Shown here piece after piece: positions 17,312 to 27,264 of a stretch of 64,000 nt of DNA. A program made the translations under genes and the position numbers. The stretch spans positions 1 through 64,000 of the forward strand of contig NZ_CADIKF010000039.1 in NCBI RefSeq assembly GCF_902859875.1, written 5' to 3'. This stretch comes from Paraburkholderia solisilvae (lineage in GTDB: Bacteria > Pseudomonadota > Gammaproteobacteria > Burkholderiales > Burkholderiaceae). Positions within the stretch are counted from its first letter, which is position 1; each line of letters begins with the position of its first letter. The notes below the pieces were generated by a model, which was given only the letters and a program-made list of their open reading frames with translations, had not been told where the DNA came from and did no database searches.

Positions 17312-19306
17312 ATGTCTACGAAGAAGTCAAACGCTGCAAACGCTGGGTATAGCGAAGCGTCGATCAAGGTGCTGAAGGGCCTCGAGCCGGTCAAGCAGCG
17401 GCCCGGCATGTACACGCGCACCGAGAACCCGCTGCACATCATTCAGGAAGTCATCGACAACTCGTCGGACGAGGCGCTCGGCGGCTTCGGCAAACAGATC
17501 ACCGTGACGCTGCACGCCGACCAGTCGGTATCCGTCGAAGACGACGGCCGCGGCATTCCATTCGGCCTGCACCCCGAAGAAGGCGTGCCGGTCGTCGAAA
17601 TCGTGTTCACGCGGCTGCACGCGGGCGGCAAGTTCGACAAGGCCGCCGGCGGCGCCTATACGTTCTCGGGCGGCTTGCATGGCGTCGGCGTCTCGGTGAC
17701 GAACGCGCTGTCGACGCGGCTCGACGTGACCGTCTGGCGCGACGGCAAGCTCGCCGAGCTGGGCTTTGCGAACGGCGACGTCGTCAAACCGCTGAAGGTG
17801 CGCACGGCCGACCGCGGCGACAAGAAGTCCGGCACGCGTGTAACGGTCGCGCCGAACCCGAAATACTTCGATTCGCCGAATCTGCCGATCGGCGAGCTGC
17901 AACGTCTGCTGCGCTCGAAAGCGGTGCTGCTGCCGGGCGTCGAAGTCGTGCTCGTCAACGAAAAGACCGGCGAGCGCCAAAGCTGGAAATACGAAGACGG
18001 TCTGCGCGGCTATCTGCTCGAAGGGATGGCCGGCAGCGATCTGCTGATCCCGCTCTTCGAAGGCGCGCGCTATGCGGAAAGCTCGCGCTCGAACGAGGAG
18101 ACGTTTGCCGAGGGCGAAGGCGCCGCGTGGGTCGTCGCGTGGAGCGAGGAAGGGCCGCTTACGCGCGAGTCGTACGTGAACCTGATCCCGACGCCCGCGG
18201 GCGGCACGCACGAGGCCGGCCTGCGCGACGGTCTCTTCCAGGCGGTGAAGAGCTTCGTCGAATTGCACAGCCTGCAGCCGAAAGGCGTGAAGCTGCTCGC
18301 CGAAGACGTGTTCGCGCGCGTGTCGTTCGTGCTGTCGGCCAAGGTGCTTGACCCGCAGTTCCAGGGCCAGATCAAAGAACGGCTGAATAGCCGCGACGCG
18401 GTGAAACTGGTGTCGTCGTTCACGCGGCCGGCGCTCGAGCTGTGGCTGAACCAGCACGTCGAGCACGGCAAAAAGCTCGCCGATCTCGTCATCAAGCAGG
18501 CGCAGGCGCGCACGCGCGCGGGTCAGAAGGTCGAAAAGCGCAAGAGCTCGGGCGTCGCGGTGCTGCCGGGCAAGCTGACCGACTGCGAATCGACGGAGAT
18601 CGATCGCAACGAGCTGTTCCTCGTCGAAGGCGACTCCGCCGGCGGTTCCGCGAAGATGGGCCGCGACAAGGAATTCCAGGCGATCCTGCCGTTGCGCGGC
18701 AAGGTGCTGAATACGTGGGAGACCGAGCGCGACCGTCTGTTCGCGAACAACGAGGTGCACGACATCTCGGTGGCGATCGGCGTCGACCCGCACAACCCGG
18801 ATGACACCGTCGATCTGTCGAACCTGCGTTACGGCAAGATCTGCATCCTGTCGGATGCCGACGTCGACGGCGCGCATATCCAGGTGTTGCTGCTCACGCT
18901 GTTCTTCAAGCATTTCCCGCAGCTGATCGAACGCGGCAACGTGTTCGTCGCGCGCCCGCCGCTGTTTCGCGTCGATGCGCCGGCGCGCGGCAAGAAGCCC
19001 GCGCAGAAGCTATACGCGCTCGACGAAGGCGAGCTCGAAGCGATTCTCGACAAGCTGCGCAAGGACGGCGTGCGCGAATCGCAGTGGTCGATCAGTCGCT
19101 TCAAGGGCCTGGGCGAAATGAGCGCCGAGCAGTTGTGGGACACCACGATGAATCCGGACACGCGGCGCCTGTCGCCGATCGCGCTCGGCGAACTCGATTT
19201 CGACAGGACCGTCGCACGCATGACGATGCTGATGGGCAAGGGCGAAGCGGCGCAGCGGCGCAGCTGGCTCGAAGAAAAGGGCAACGAAGTCGAAGCGGAT
19301 ATCTGA
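17312..19306 (+). CDS. parE: DNA topoisomerase IV subunit B (ParE)
   Basis: This 664-residue ATPase subunit of topoisomerase IV decatenates replicated chromosomes with ParC. The GHKL ATP site is visible in EVIDNSSDEALGG, DDGRGIP and GGLHGVGVSVTNALS. The TOPRIM domain has FLVEGDSAGGSAKMGRD and ILSDADVDGAHIQ, with the Mg-binding DADVD. The C-terminal SRFKGLGEMSAEQLWDTTM is the gyrB/parE signature. The length fits ParE rather than GyrB. parC follows after 85 bp, so the two form an operon. Upstream lies the DnaA-box-like triplet. Confidence 0.97.
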   Translation: MSTKKSNAANAGYSEASIKVLKGLEPVKQRPGMYTRTENPLHIIQEVIDNSSDEALGGFGKQITVTLHADQSVSVEDDGRGIPFGLHPEEGVPVVEIVFTRLHAGGKFDKAAGGAYTFSGGLHGVGVSVTNALSTRLDVTVWRDGKLAELGFANGDVVKPLKVRTADRGDKKSGTRVTVAPNPKYFDSPNLPIGELQRLLRSKAVLLPGVEVVLVNEKTGERQSWKYEDGLRGYLLEGMAGSDLLIPLFEGARYAESSRSNEETFAEGEGAAWVVAWSEEGPLTRESYVNLIPTPAGGTHEAGLRDGLFQAVKSFVELHSLQPKGVKLLAEDVFARVSFVLSAKVLDPQFQGQIKERLNSRDAVKLVSSFTRPALELWLNQHVEHGKKLADLVIKQAQARTRAGQKVEKRKSSGVAVLPGKLTDCESTEIDRNELFLVEGDSAGGSAKMGRDKEFQAILPLRGKVLNTWETERDRLFANNEVHDISVAIGVDPHNPDDTVDLSNLRYGKICILSDADVDGAHIQVLLLTLFFKHFPQLIERGNVFVARPPLFRVDAPARGKKPAQKLYALDEGELEAILDKLRKDGVRESQWSISRFKGLGEMSAEQLWDTTMNPDTRRLSPIALGELDFDRTVARMTMLMGKGEAAQRRSWLEEKGNEVEADI

Positions 19307-19391
19307 GCTTTGCAAGCGCGCCGCCGCGCCGGGTAAGACCCGGCCAGGCGGTCGGCGCGGCGTGCACAGCGATCACGGACACGGAACATAG

Positions 19392-21710
19392 ATGGCAGAC
19401 AACACTCCCGATCTTTTCGAGCAGGCATCCCCGCCGGGCGATTTCCTGACGCTCGGCAACTACGCGGAGCAGGCCTATCTCGGCTATGCGGTGAGCGTCG
19501 TAAAGGGCCGCGCGCTGCCCGATGTGAGCGACGGGCAAAAACCCGTGCAGCGCCGCATCCTGTACGCGATGAACGAAATGGGCCTGTCGGACAACGCGAA
19601 GCCGGTGAAGTCGGCGCGCGTGGTCGGCGACGTGCTCGGCAAGTACCATCCGCACGGCGACCAGTCCGCGTATGACGCGCTGGTGCGTCTCGCGCAAGAC
19701 TTTTCGATGCGCTATCCGCTGATCGACGGCCAGGGCAATTTCGGCTCGCGCGACGGCGACGGCGCCGCGGCGATGCGCTACACCGAAGCGCGCCTGACGC
19801 CGATCGCGAAACTGCTGCTCGACGAAATCGACCAGGGCACGGTCGATTTCATGCCGAACTACGACGGCTCGTTCCAAGAACCGAAGCTGCTGCCCGCTCG
19901 GCTGCCGTTTGTGCTGCTCAACGGCGCATCGGGCATCGCGGTCGGCCTCGCGACGGAAATTCCGTCGCACAACCTGCGCGAAGTCGCCGCCGCGGCGGTC
20001 GCGATGATCCGTCATCCGAAGATCACGCATGCGGAGTTGATGCAGCTTGTGCCGGGGCCCGACTTCCCGGGCGGCGGCCAGATCATTTCGAGCGAAGCGG
20101 AAATCGCGGCCGCGTATGAAACCGGCCGCGGCAGCCTGAAGGTGCGCGCGCGCTGGAAGATTGAAGAGCTTGCACGCGGCCAGTGGCAGCTCGTCATCAA
20201 CGAACTGCCGCCGAATACGTCGTGCCAGAAAGTGCTCGAGGAAATCGAGGAGCAGACCAACCCGAAGATCAAGCTCGGCAAGAAGTCGCTCACGCCCGAA
20301 CAGTTGCAAACCAAACAGACGCTGCTCGCGCTGCTCGATGCGGTGCGCGACGAGTCGGGCAAGGACGCACCGGTGCGCGTGGTGTTCGAGCCGAAGTCGA
20401 GCCGCATCGACCAGACCGAATTCGTCAACACGCTGCTCGCGCATACGAGCCTCGAATCGAACGCGCCGCTGAATCTGGTGATGGTCGGCGCCGACGGCCG
20501 GCCGCGACAGAAGGGCATCAGCGAGATTCTGCAGGAGTGGGTCGGCTTCCGTTTCGCGACTGTCACGCGCCGCACGCAATTCCGGCTGACGAAGGTCGAC
20601 GACCGCATTCATATTCTCGAAGGCCGGATGATCGTCTTCCTGAATCTGGACGAGGTGATTCGCATCATCCGCGAGTCGGACGAGCCGAAGGCCGCGCTGA
20701 TTGCCGCATTCAGCCTGTCGGAGCGCCAGGCCGACGACATTCTCGATATCCGGCTGCGTCAATTGGCGCGGCTCGAAAAGATCAGGATCGAGAAGGAACT
20801 GGCCGAGCTGCGCGACGAAAAGGCGAAGCTCGAGGAACTGCTCGGCAGCGAAAGCGCAATGAAGCGCTTGATCATCAAGGAAATCGAAGCCGATGCGAAG
20901 CAGTACGGCGACGAGCGCCGCACGCTGATCCAGCAGGAAAAGCGCGCCGTCTTCGAAGCGCGCGTGGTCGACGAACCGGTGACGGTGGTGGTGTCGCAGA
21001 AGGGCTGGGTGCGCGCGCTGAAGGGCCACGGGCTCGATCCGGCCGGCTTCACGTTCAAGGCGGGCGACGGCCTCTATGCGGCGTTCCAGTGCCGCACGCC
21101 GGACACGCTGATCGCGTGGGGCAGCAATGGGCGCGTCTACTCGGTCGCGGTTGGCCCGTTGCCGGGCGGCCGCGGCGACGGCGTGCCGGTCACCACGATG
21201 ATCGAGCTCGAATCGGGCACGCATCTGATGCATTACTACGCGGCGAGCGCCGATCAGGCGCTGCTGCTCGCGTCGAGCAACGGCTTCGGCTTTATCGCGA
21301 AGCTCGGCGACATGGTGAGCCGCGTCAAGGCGGGCAAGTCGTTCATGACGATCGACGAAGGCGCGGCGCCGCTCGTGCCGATGCCGATGCTGCCGGATGC
21401 GACGCAGGTCGCGTGTCTGTCGAGCACCGGGCGCATCCTCGTGTTCGGTCTCGACGAGATGAAGACGCTGTCCGGCGGCGGCCGCGGCGTCACGTTGATG
21501 GCGCTCGATCCGAACGAAACGCTGACCCAGGCGCTCGCCATCGGCCGCGCCGGCGTCGTGCTGCTCGGCACGGGCCGCGGCGGCAAACCCGGCGAGGAGA
21601 CACTCGCGCGCGCGGCGCTCGCCGAGCACGTCGGCAAGCGTGCGCGCAAGGGCCGCAAGCCGGACACGAAGCTGAAGGTCGTGGGGCTGCGGCCGGCGCT
21701 CGAAGGCTGA
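19392..21710 (+). CDS. parC: DNA topoisomerase IV subunit A (ParC)
   Basis: This 772-residue subunit cuts and rejoins DNA. The catalytic Tyr130 is in [10 protein letters not shown]. The quinolone-determining stretch reads [18 protein letters not shown] (85-102). Gln91 stands where E. coli ParC has Ser80 on an ungapped alignment, with Asp90 before it and Asp95 in place of Glu84. The coiled-coil gate ([21 protein letters not shown]) and a beta-pinwheel C-terminal domain follow. It forms an A2B2 enzyme with ParE. No strong terminator follows. Confidence 0.97.
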   Translation: MADNTPDLFEQASPPGDFLTLGNYAEQAYLGYAVSVVKGRALPDVSDGQKPVQRRILYAMNEMGLSDNAKPVKSARVVGDVLGKYHPHGDQSAYDALVRLAQDFSMRYPLIDGQGNFGSRDGDGAAAMRYTEARLTPIAKLLLDEIDQGTVDFMPNYDGSFQEPKLLPARLPFVLLNGASGIAVGLATEIPSHNLREVAAAAVAMIRHPKITHAELMQLVPGPDFPGGGQIISSEAEIAAAYETGRGSLKVRARWKIEELARGQWQLVINELPPNTSCQKVLEEIEEQTNPKIKLGKKSLTPEQLQTKQTLLALLDAVRDESGKDAPVRVVFEPKSSRIDQTEFVNTLLAHTSLESNAPLNLVMVGADGRPRQKGISEILQEWVGFRFATVTRRTQFRLTKVDDRIHILEGRMIVFLNLDEVIRIIRESDEPKAALIAAFSLSERQADDILDIRLRQLARLEKIRIEKELAELRDEKAKLEELLGSESAMKRLIIKEIEADAKQYGDERRTLIQQEKRAVFEARVVDEPVTVVVSQKGWVRALKGHGLDPAGFTFKAGDGLYAAFQCRTPDTLIAWGSNGRVYSVAVGPLPGGRGDGVPVTTMIELESGTHLMHYYAASADQALLLASSNGFGFIAKLGDMVSRVKAGKSFMTIDEGAAPLVPMPMLPDATQVACLSSTGRILVFGLDEMKTLSGGGRGVTLMALDPNETLTQALAIGRAGVVLLGTGRGGKPGEETLARAALAEHVGKRARKGRKPDTKLKVVGLRPALEG

Positions 21711-22052
21711 CGGCGAACGGCTCCGGCGTGGGTGGCCGGGACCGGCCAATCGGTGAACCGGTGAATCGATGAGCCGGCTGGTGAACCGGCAATCAGGCGG
21801 CGTGTCATGCGCATCCGACGGAATGCGCGGCACGCCGCAACTGTTAACGTCGCTCGGGTGCCGTTCGATATGAAGCCTCATGCGGGCACGAGGCGACGTC
21901 ACCTGCCGCAAGCCGGCGCGGCCCGCTGCCGGCGCGACAACCAATCATCTCAGGCGATCAAGCGATGAACTGCGCGGCGCGCAGGCGGTCGAATGCGCAG
22001 TCCGGCCGCCGCCGCACCCATCGCCGCACCTATACGACAGAGGAACACAACC
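21711..22052 (+). other. parC to membrane-protein spacer
   Basis: No gene is supported in these 342 bp. GGTGAA recurs three times (21751-21788), mixed with CCGG, and can form a short GCCGG/CCGGC hairpin, but it lacks a T tract. Confidence 0.4.
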
Positions 22053-22511
22053 GTGACCAAAGCGATCGAAATCGCGCTCTTTCTCCACCTGCTTGGCGTT
22101 GCCGTCTGGATCGGCGGCATGGTGTTCGCTCATTTCTGCCTGCGGCCGGCGCTCGGCGACCTGTCTCCGCAACTGCGGTTGCCGTTGTGGGAGTCGGTGT
22201 TCGGCCGGTTTTTCAACTGGGTCAGCGCGTCCGTGATCGTCATTCTGTTGTCCGGCGGCTTCCTGCTGTCGCAATACGGCGGCGCGCACGCGACGTGGCA
22301 ACTGCATACGATGGCAGGCCTTGGCATCGTGATGATGCTGATCTTCGGGCATATCCGCTTCGCGGTGTTTCCGCGCATCCGCCGCGCGGTGCAGGCGCAG
22401 AAGTGGCCTGACGGCGCGAATGCGGTCGCGACCGTGCGGCGGCTCGTCGTCGTGAATCTCGTGCTGGGCGTCGTGACGATCGGCGTCGCGGTGATGTCGC
22501 GCGGGTTTTGA
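22053..22511 (+). CDS. CopD-like four-helix membrane protein
   Basis: This 152-residue protein starts at GTG 22053 after AGAGGAA. It has four hydrophobic helices: ALFLHLLGVAVWIGGMVFAHF, VSASVIVILLSGGFLL, HTMAGLGIVMMLIFGHIRF and RLVVVNLVLGVVTIGVAVM. The first-helix HLLGVAVWIGGMVFA and the later GHIRFAVFPR resemble the CopD-type membrane-protein superfamily. Copper uptake is one proposed role of that group, but nothing here shows metal specificity. It is a single gene between parC and the condensation-domain gene. Confidence 0.75.
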   Translation: MTKAIEIALFLHLLGVAVWIGGMVFAHFCLRPALGDLSPQLRLPLWESVFGRFFNWVSASVIVILLSGGFLLSQYGGAHATWQLHTMAGLGIVMMLIFGHIRFAVFPRIRRAVQAQKWPDGANAVATVRRLVVVNLVLGVVTIGVAVMSRGF

Positions 22512-22623
22512 GCGGCACGTCGGCCGGCATTCAGCTACTGACGTATTGACCTGAGCGCGGCGCGCGCCGGATGAACGGCGCCGCAAGCCGCGATCGATCG
22601 GCCCGACGGCGCGCAAGAAGCGT

Positions 22624-23928
22624 TCATTCCAGTTGCGCGAGCAACAGACGCCGCGCATTGCCGAGCAGCGACGGCACCGGCTCGGCGCTGACATTGGTCA
22701 TGCACAGCAGGCCATCCGTGGTCGCGATGGAGAGGCTCTGCGTATGCGGCGCGCCGTTCATCGCGACGGGCGTCACCCACCTGATGCGCAGGCGCCCATA
22801 CTGCGTCGGAATCGGCAACGGGCCATGGTTGTCGATCCACAGCGTCGGCGCACGCTGACGGCTGCCGATCACCAGCCGGTCCGGGTCCGTGCCGGCGGAG
22901 ATCATCTCGAGCAGCGGCGACGAAAATCCGCCGGCCGCTTCAGCCGCGGTACATCGCACCGCGAGCGCCTGTCTGACCGCGCGCGCGAGATCCCAGAACG
23001 ACGGCGTATAAGACGGCTCGAGCTCCGTGTGGCGCTGCGCGGGAAAGAGCCCGAGGCGCTCGCTCGCGCCGAGCATCGCGCGCGTGTCGATCGAGGTCGC
23101 GCAACGCACCGTATGATCCCGCCACGACTTCGACAACGCGCGGCCCGCGAGCATCACCGCTGCACTCAGTGCGCCATGCACGGTCGTCTGTTCGTCGTGA
23201 GCGCGTCTTGCGACCAGCGACGTCACCGAAGGCTCGAGCCAGATCTGCTGAAGCAGCGGCTGTTCGTCGGCCGATGCAAGCGACGACCCGCTTGCGGAGC
23301 CGAGCACGGCGCCCAGCGCCGGACCGCGGTTATCCGCGTTGACGCGCAGCGGCATGGCGAACGGCGCATATCGTTCGTTCGTATGCAGCCCGAGCCATCC
23401 ATCGTGCGAAGGCGGCATCGCGCGCACACCGCCGAGCGGCTCGGCGCCCAGCGCGCGCAGCAGGTCGCGAATCAGCAGGATCAGGGAGGTGCCGTCCAGC
23501 GCCGCGTGATCGGCGCCCAGCACGAGCGTCGTGCGATCGCGGCCATACAGGATCGATGCGCGCAGCAACGCATCGCCGGGTGCGAAAGCGGTCGTCAGTT
23601 CGTCGGAGATCAGTTCGAAAACGCGCATGCCGGATTCGCCCGGCACCACGCGCAACGCGAGCGGAACATCGGTGGCGAGTTCAAAGCATGGCCGAAAGCC
23701 CGGCTTCTGATGAATCCGCGCCGATAGAATCGTATGATGCGTGCGCACCGCATCGAGCGCGGCGTGCCATTGCTCGACTGTGGTTCGGCCTTGTATTTCC
23801 GCGGCTACCACGACGGTGCGCGGCACGCGTTGCTGCAGCAGCCAGAAGTACTCTTCGAATACGCCTAGCGTGCGCAACGTTTTGCCGGGTCGGATCGACG
23901 CGCGGCTGCTGGTAATCGAATCGTTCAT
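22624..23928 (-). CDS. Stand-alone condensation-domain acyltransferase
   Basis: This 434-residue protein has the chloramphenicol-acetyltransferase/condensation fold. The catalytic motif is ADHAALDGTSL (HxxxDG at 141-146; His141 is the predicted base), preceded by VRTHHTILSARI near residue 61. The C-terminal half has DTRAMLGASERLGLFPA and SYTPSFWDLARAVRQAL. Related proteins are free-standing condensation enzymes or PapA5-like acyltransferases that join an acyl group to an alcohol or amine. No NRPS, PKS or carrier protein is nearby, so the substrates are unknown. GAGGG precedes the ATG by six bases. Its promoter region holds an 11-bp minisatellite (24031-24096). Confidence 0.8.
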   Translation of the reverse strand: MNDSITSSRASIRPGKTLRTLGVFEEYFWLLQQRVPRTVVVAAEIQGRTTVEQWHAALDAVRTHHTILSARIHQKPGFRPCFELATDVPLALRVVPGESGMRVFELISDELTTAFAPGDALLRASILYGRDRTTLVLGADHAALDGTSLILLIRDLLRALGAEPLGGVRAMPPSHDGWLGLHTNERYAPFAMPLRVNADNRGPALGAVLGSASGSSLASADEQPLLQQIWLEPSVTSLVARRAHDEQTTVHGALSAAVMLAGRALSKSWRDHTVRCATSIDTRAMLGASERLGLFPAQRHTELEPSYTPSFWDLARAVRQALAVRCTAAEAAGGFSSPLLEMISAGTDPDRLVIGSRQRAPTLWIDNHGPLPIPTQYGRLRIRWVTPVAMNGAPHTQSLSIATTDGLLCMTNVSAEPVPSLLGNARRLLLAQLE

Positions 23929-24030
23929 AAGCGGCCCTCGGACGTTCAGGCGTGTCTTCCTGACAACACCTGAAGAGGTCGCTTATTCCTGTCGGCCGGC
24001 TGTGCGTCTGTCGTGCGCCTGTTGCGTAAT

Positions 24031-24096
24031 GGTTGTGCGGCGGTTGTGCAGCGGTTGTGCGGCGGTTGTGCGGCGGTTGTGCGGCGGTTGTGCGGC
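24031..24096. repeat. Six-copy 11-bp tandem repeat
   Basis: GGTTGTGCGGC is repeated six times in a row, with one A for G in copy 2. The array lies about 100 bp upstream of the condensation-domain gene in an otherwise gene-free gap (23929-24279). Eleven bases are about one helical turn, so each copy presents the same face of DNA. Copy number could vary by slippage. Confidence 0.9.
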
Positions 24097-24279
24097 GCCG
24101 TGCAACCTGCGCGCACGGCACGCGGGCTCGGGCGCGTGCGCATCGCCATCAGCCACGCGGCGTTGACCAGCGCAATCGGTTCATTGTTGCCGCCCCGCGC
24201 GCGATGGGGTCATCGCGGCTGACCAGGCGCGAGGGCGCAAAACGATCGATGTTTCGAAAGGGAGGACGGTAAGCGGATA

Positions 24280-26649
24280 TCAGGCGGACTGGCCGCTCGT
24301 GCTCGGTGCGTCGCTGGTGTCGTCGTCGCTTCGTGCACGCGCCGGTTGCCGCGTGCGCGTGCCGCATACGCCGAAGCGTTCGAGCAGCGCCGGAATGCCG
24401 TCGCTCGGAACCGGCCGCGAGAACAGGAACCCTTGTGCTTCGATATGACCGAGCGCCGCCAGCCACGCAATCTGTTCCTCGGTCTCGGTGCCTTCGACGA
24501 CCACCGTCAAGCCGAGCGAGCGCGCGAGATTGACGATCGCCGTCACCATCACGCATACGCTGCGGTCGCCCGGAATGGCCTGGACGAACGAGCGGTCCAC
24601 CTTCAGCGTGTCGACCGAGAAGCGGTTCAGGTAGGACAGGGACGAGTACCCGGTGCCGAAATCGTCGAGCGCGATGCGTACGCCAAGGCGCTTCAACGCG
24701 AAAATTTTCTCCGAGACGAGATCCGGGTACTCCATCATCGCGGTCTCGGTAATCTCCAGTTCGAGGCGGCGCGCGGGAATGCCGCTATCTTCGATCGCGC
24801 GCGCGATCGTGTCGAACAGATCGCCGCGCCAGAATTGCACCGCCGAGATATTGACCGCGAGCGACAGCGATTCATAACCCTGCTGCTGCCACAGCGCAAG
24901 CTGGCGGCACGCGGTCTGGATCACGAAGTCGCCGATCGGCACGATCAGGCCGGTCGATTCGGCCACCGGAATAAATTCGTTTGCCGGAATCAGTCCGTGC
25001 TGCGGATGGTTCCAGCGCACCAGCGCTTCGAAGCCGGTAATGCAGCGGCGCGTCAGGTCGATTTTCGGCTGATAGGCGAGAAACAGCTGCCCATCGGCGA
25101 GCGCGATGCGCAACTGCTGCTCCCACTTCATCAGATGGTCCGCGCGGTGCGACAACTGCGGCGAATAGAACTGATAGCAGTTCTTGCCCGCGTCCTTTGC
25201 GCTATACATTGCGAGATCGGCTTTCTTCAGCAAGTCGATCTCGCTTTCGTTGGCGATCGAATAGAGCGCGATGCCGATGCTCGCATGCAGCACGAAGGTG
25301 CTGCCGCGCACTTCGAACGGTTTCGCGAACACTTCGGACGCCGCTTCGGCCGCCGCGACCGCGCGCTCTTCGACGTCGTCGCCCTTGACGATCACGACGA
25401 ACTCGTCGCCGCCGATGCGCGACAGCGTGCCCATCTCGGCTACCGCATCGGCGAGGCGGGCCGCGGTCATTTGCAGCACGATGTCGCCGGCGTTGTGGCC
25501 GAGCGTGTCGTTGACGGTTTTGAAGTTGTCCAGATCGATAAACAGAATCGCGAGGCGCCCGACATTCGATGTCTGCGCAACCTCATGATGGAGAATCTGC
25601 AGCGTCGAGTAGCGGTTGCGCAGACCGGTCAGCAGATCGTATTCGACCAGATGCGTCATCTCGCGCTCGCGGCCGAGCAGCTTGCCGATCAACCCGGTCG
25701 CGACCGCGAAGAAGCCGAGCATCGCAAGCGAGATGAAGGTCGCCATCAGCAGATAGACGTTGCGCGTATGGTTGTAGTCGGCGAATTCTTCGGCATGCGA
25801 AAGGCCGACCAGCACGCCGAGCGGATAGCCGTCGATATGCCGGTACGACACGATGCGCGTGACGTTGTCGATCGGATCGATATACGTGCCGGACACGTGC
25901 TCGGAGGTCGGATACGTGCCGCTTGCGGTGAAGACGCCCGATGCACGCTCGCCGTTGCCCGTGCGGCGCGCGAGCACGGTGCCGTTGTCGGAGATGACCG
26001 AGATCACGCCGTCGTGGCCGATCGCCGCGTTGTTATAGAAGTCGCTCGTGAAGTAGCTCGGATCTTCCGAGACCACCACGACGCCCGCGAATGAGCCATC
26101 CGGGTGATTGAGGCGGCGCGTCATCTGCAATGTCCAGTGGCCGGACACGCGGCCGAGCACCGGCTTGCTGATGTAGAGCTGGTCGTCGTTTTCGTGCTCG
26201 TGCACCTTGAAGTGCTCGCGGTCCGACAGATCGATGGGCCGCGGATTCGCTTCAGCGGTCGTGGCGATCAGCGTGCCGTGCTCGTCGATCAACGACACCT
26301 GCACGAGCGTCTCGCTTTGCACGACGCCTTTCTCGACGGTGCCCGCCAGATCGAAGCGGCCGGGCGACTTTTCGAATTCGTATTTGACGAAGCGCGTGAT
26401 CTGATCGACCTGGTGAATCGCCTTCACCGTATGCTGCTCGAGCGCGGCTGAAAGGATGCCGGCCGACGCCATCGTCTCCCGGTAAGTGGATTCCTTTTCA
26501 ACCGACAGCCGCGCGAAGATCACCGTCCACAACAGGATGAGCACCAGCACGCCGAGCGCGGGGATCGCGAGCAGCGCGCGGCGGCGCGACGAGGCCGGAT
26601 CGAGCCGGTGCCGGGCGTCGCGTGTGCTGGAGTGAGGGAACGGATTCAT
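24280..26649 (-). CDS. Membrane GGDEF-EAL cyclic-di-GMP protein
   Basis: This 789-residue protein has a transmembrane helix (about 26-47), a periplasmic Cache-like sensor domain (about 50-295), a second helix (about 298-321), then GGDEF and EAL domains. GGDEF is intact (413-417), so cyclic-di-GMP synthesis is possible. An RxxD product-inhibition site is absent just before it. The EAL domain keeps GFEALVRW (541-543), the NIS motif, ELEITET, DDFGTGYSS (662-670), KVDRSFV and EGTETEEQ, so hydrolysis is also possible. It should tune biofilm or motility in response to an outside ligand. It stands alone, and the ribosome site is weak. Confidence 0.95.
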   Translation of the reverse strand: MNPFPHSSTRDARHRLDPASSRRRALLAIPALGVLVLILLWTVIFARLSVEKESTYRETMASAGILSAALEQHTVKAIHQVDQITRFVKYEFEKSPGRFDLAGTVEKGVVQSETLVQVSLIDEHGTLIATTAEANPRPIDLSDREHFKVHEHENDDQLYISKPVLGRVSGHWTLQMTRRLNHPDGSFAGVVVVSEDPSYFTSDFYNNAAIGHDGVISVISDNGTVLARRTGNGERASGVFTASGTYPTSEHVSGTYIDPIDNVTRIVSYRHIDGYPLGVLVGLSHAEEFADYNHTRNVYLLMATFISLAMLGFFAVATGLIGKLLGREREMTHLVEYDLLTGLRNRYSTLQILHHEVAQTSNVGRLAILFIDLDNFKTVNDTLGHNAGDIVLQMTAARLADAVAEMGTLSRIGGDEFVVIVKGDDVEERAVAAAEAASEVFAKPFEVRGSTFVLHASIGIALYSIANESEIDLLKKADLAMYSAKDAGKNCYQFYSPQLSHRADHLMKWEQQLRIALADGQLFLAYQPKIDLTRRCITGFEALVRWNHPQHGLIPANEFIPVAESTGLIVPIGDFVIQTACRQLALWQQQGYESLSLAVNISAVQFWRGDLFDTIARAIEDSGIPARRLELEITETAMMEYPDLVSEKIFALKRLGVRIALDDFGTGYSSLSYLNRFSVDTLKVDRSFVQAIPGDRSVCVMVTAIVNLARSLGLTVVVEGTETEEQIAWLAALGHIEAQGFLFSRPVPSDGIPALLERFGVCGTRTRQPARARSDDDTSDAPSTSGQSA

Positions 26650-27264
26650 CGGGTAGACCGTGACGCTGTGCCTTGCGGCAATGATTGATTGTCGATCGAC
26701 GGGAGCGCTGTTTCGTCAGCCAGGCTGCATGGTAAGCGAAGTACCGCAAGTGCTGCGCAGAGCGGCGTGCGTCGTGCCGAACCATCCGGTGGTCATCGGT
26801 TACCGTTCGATATTACTGAATGCCTGGGGATTGCGAAAGAGTTGTGGCATCGGGTATACGCGGGTTTCGGGCACACGGCGTCGCGTGTTCCGACTGATGG
26901 AACGAGGCGTGTGGAAAGCCACGATGGACAGGTGTTTCAGCGAGGTTGGGAAGTGCGGTTGAAGCGCGCTCGAACGGCTCGATTCCAGCCGCTTGCATGA
27001 ATAGGAAGGGCTGCCTCCACAAGTCTGCTTTGTGCCGCGAACGATCGATTACACGTTGCATGAGACGAAAGGAAACGATGCCCTTTGCATGCGCGTGCTA
27101 TGCGTATTCGCCGTACCGGACGTACCTCGATTTATTTCAATTCCGTGATGGCACGCGCCCGCGGCGATGGGTCGGCCTCGCTTCTCGCAAGCGCAGCGTC
27201 GACGCGCGTTCGCATCGATGCATGCGCATGCAGGCGCGATGATGGGCTGCCGCCGTGATGCGGC
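26650..27264. other. 615-bp gap between the GGDEF-EAL gene and phzF
   Basis: Only weak open frames are present. The best is a 54-codon frame at 27078-27242 (plus strand, after AAAGGA) reading MPFACACYAYSPYRTYLDLF, which then becomes Arg-rich. I would not call it a gene. No hairpin with a T tract, tRNA or repeat stands out. Confidence 0.4.

Noticed and set aside
24031-24096. Regular repeats taken as a possible CRISPR array
   Set aside because: The units are 11 bp, directly abutting, with no spacers; it is a minisatellite.
27078-27242. 54-codon frame with a ribosome-like site between the GGDEF-EAL and phzF genes
   Set aside because: The second half is random and Arg-rich, and no family is recognised.
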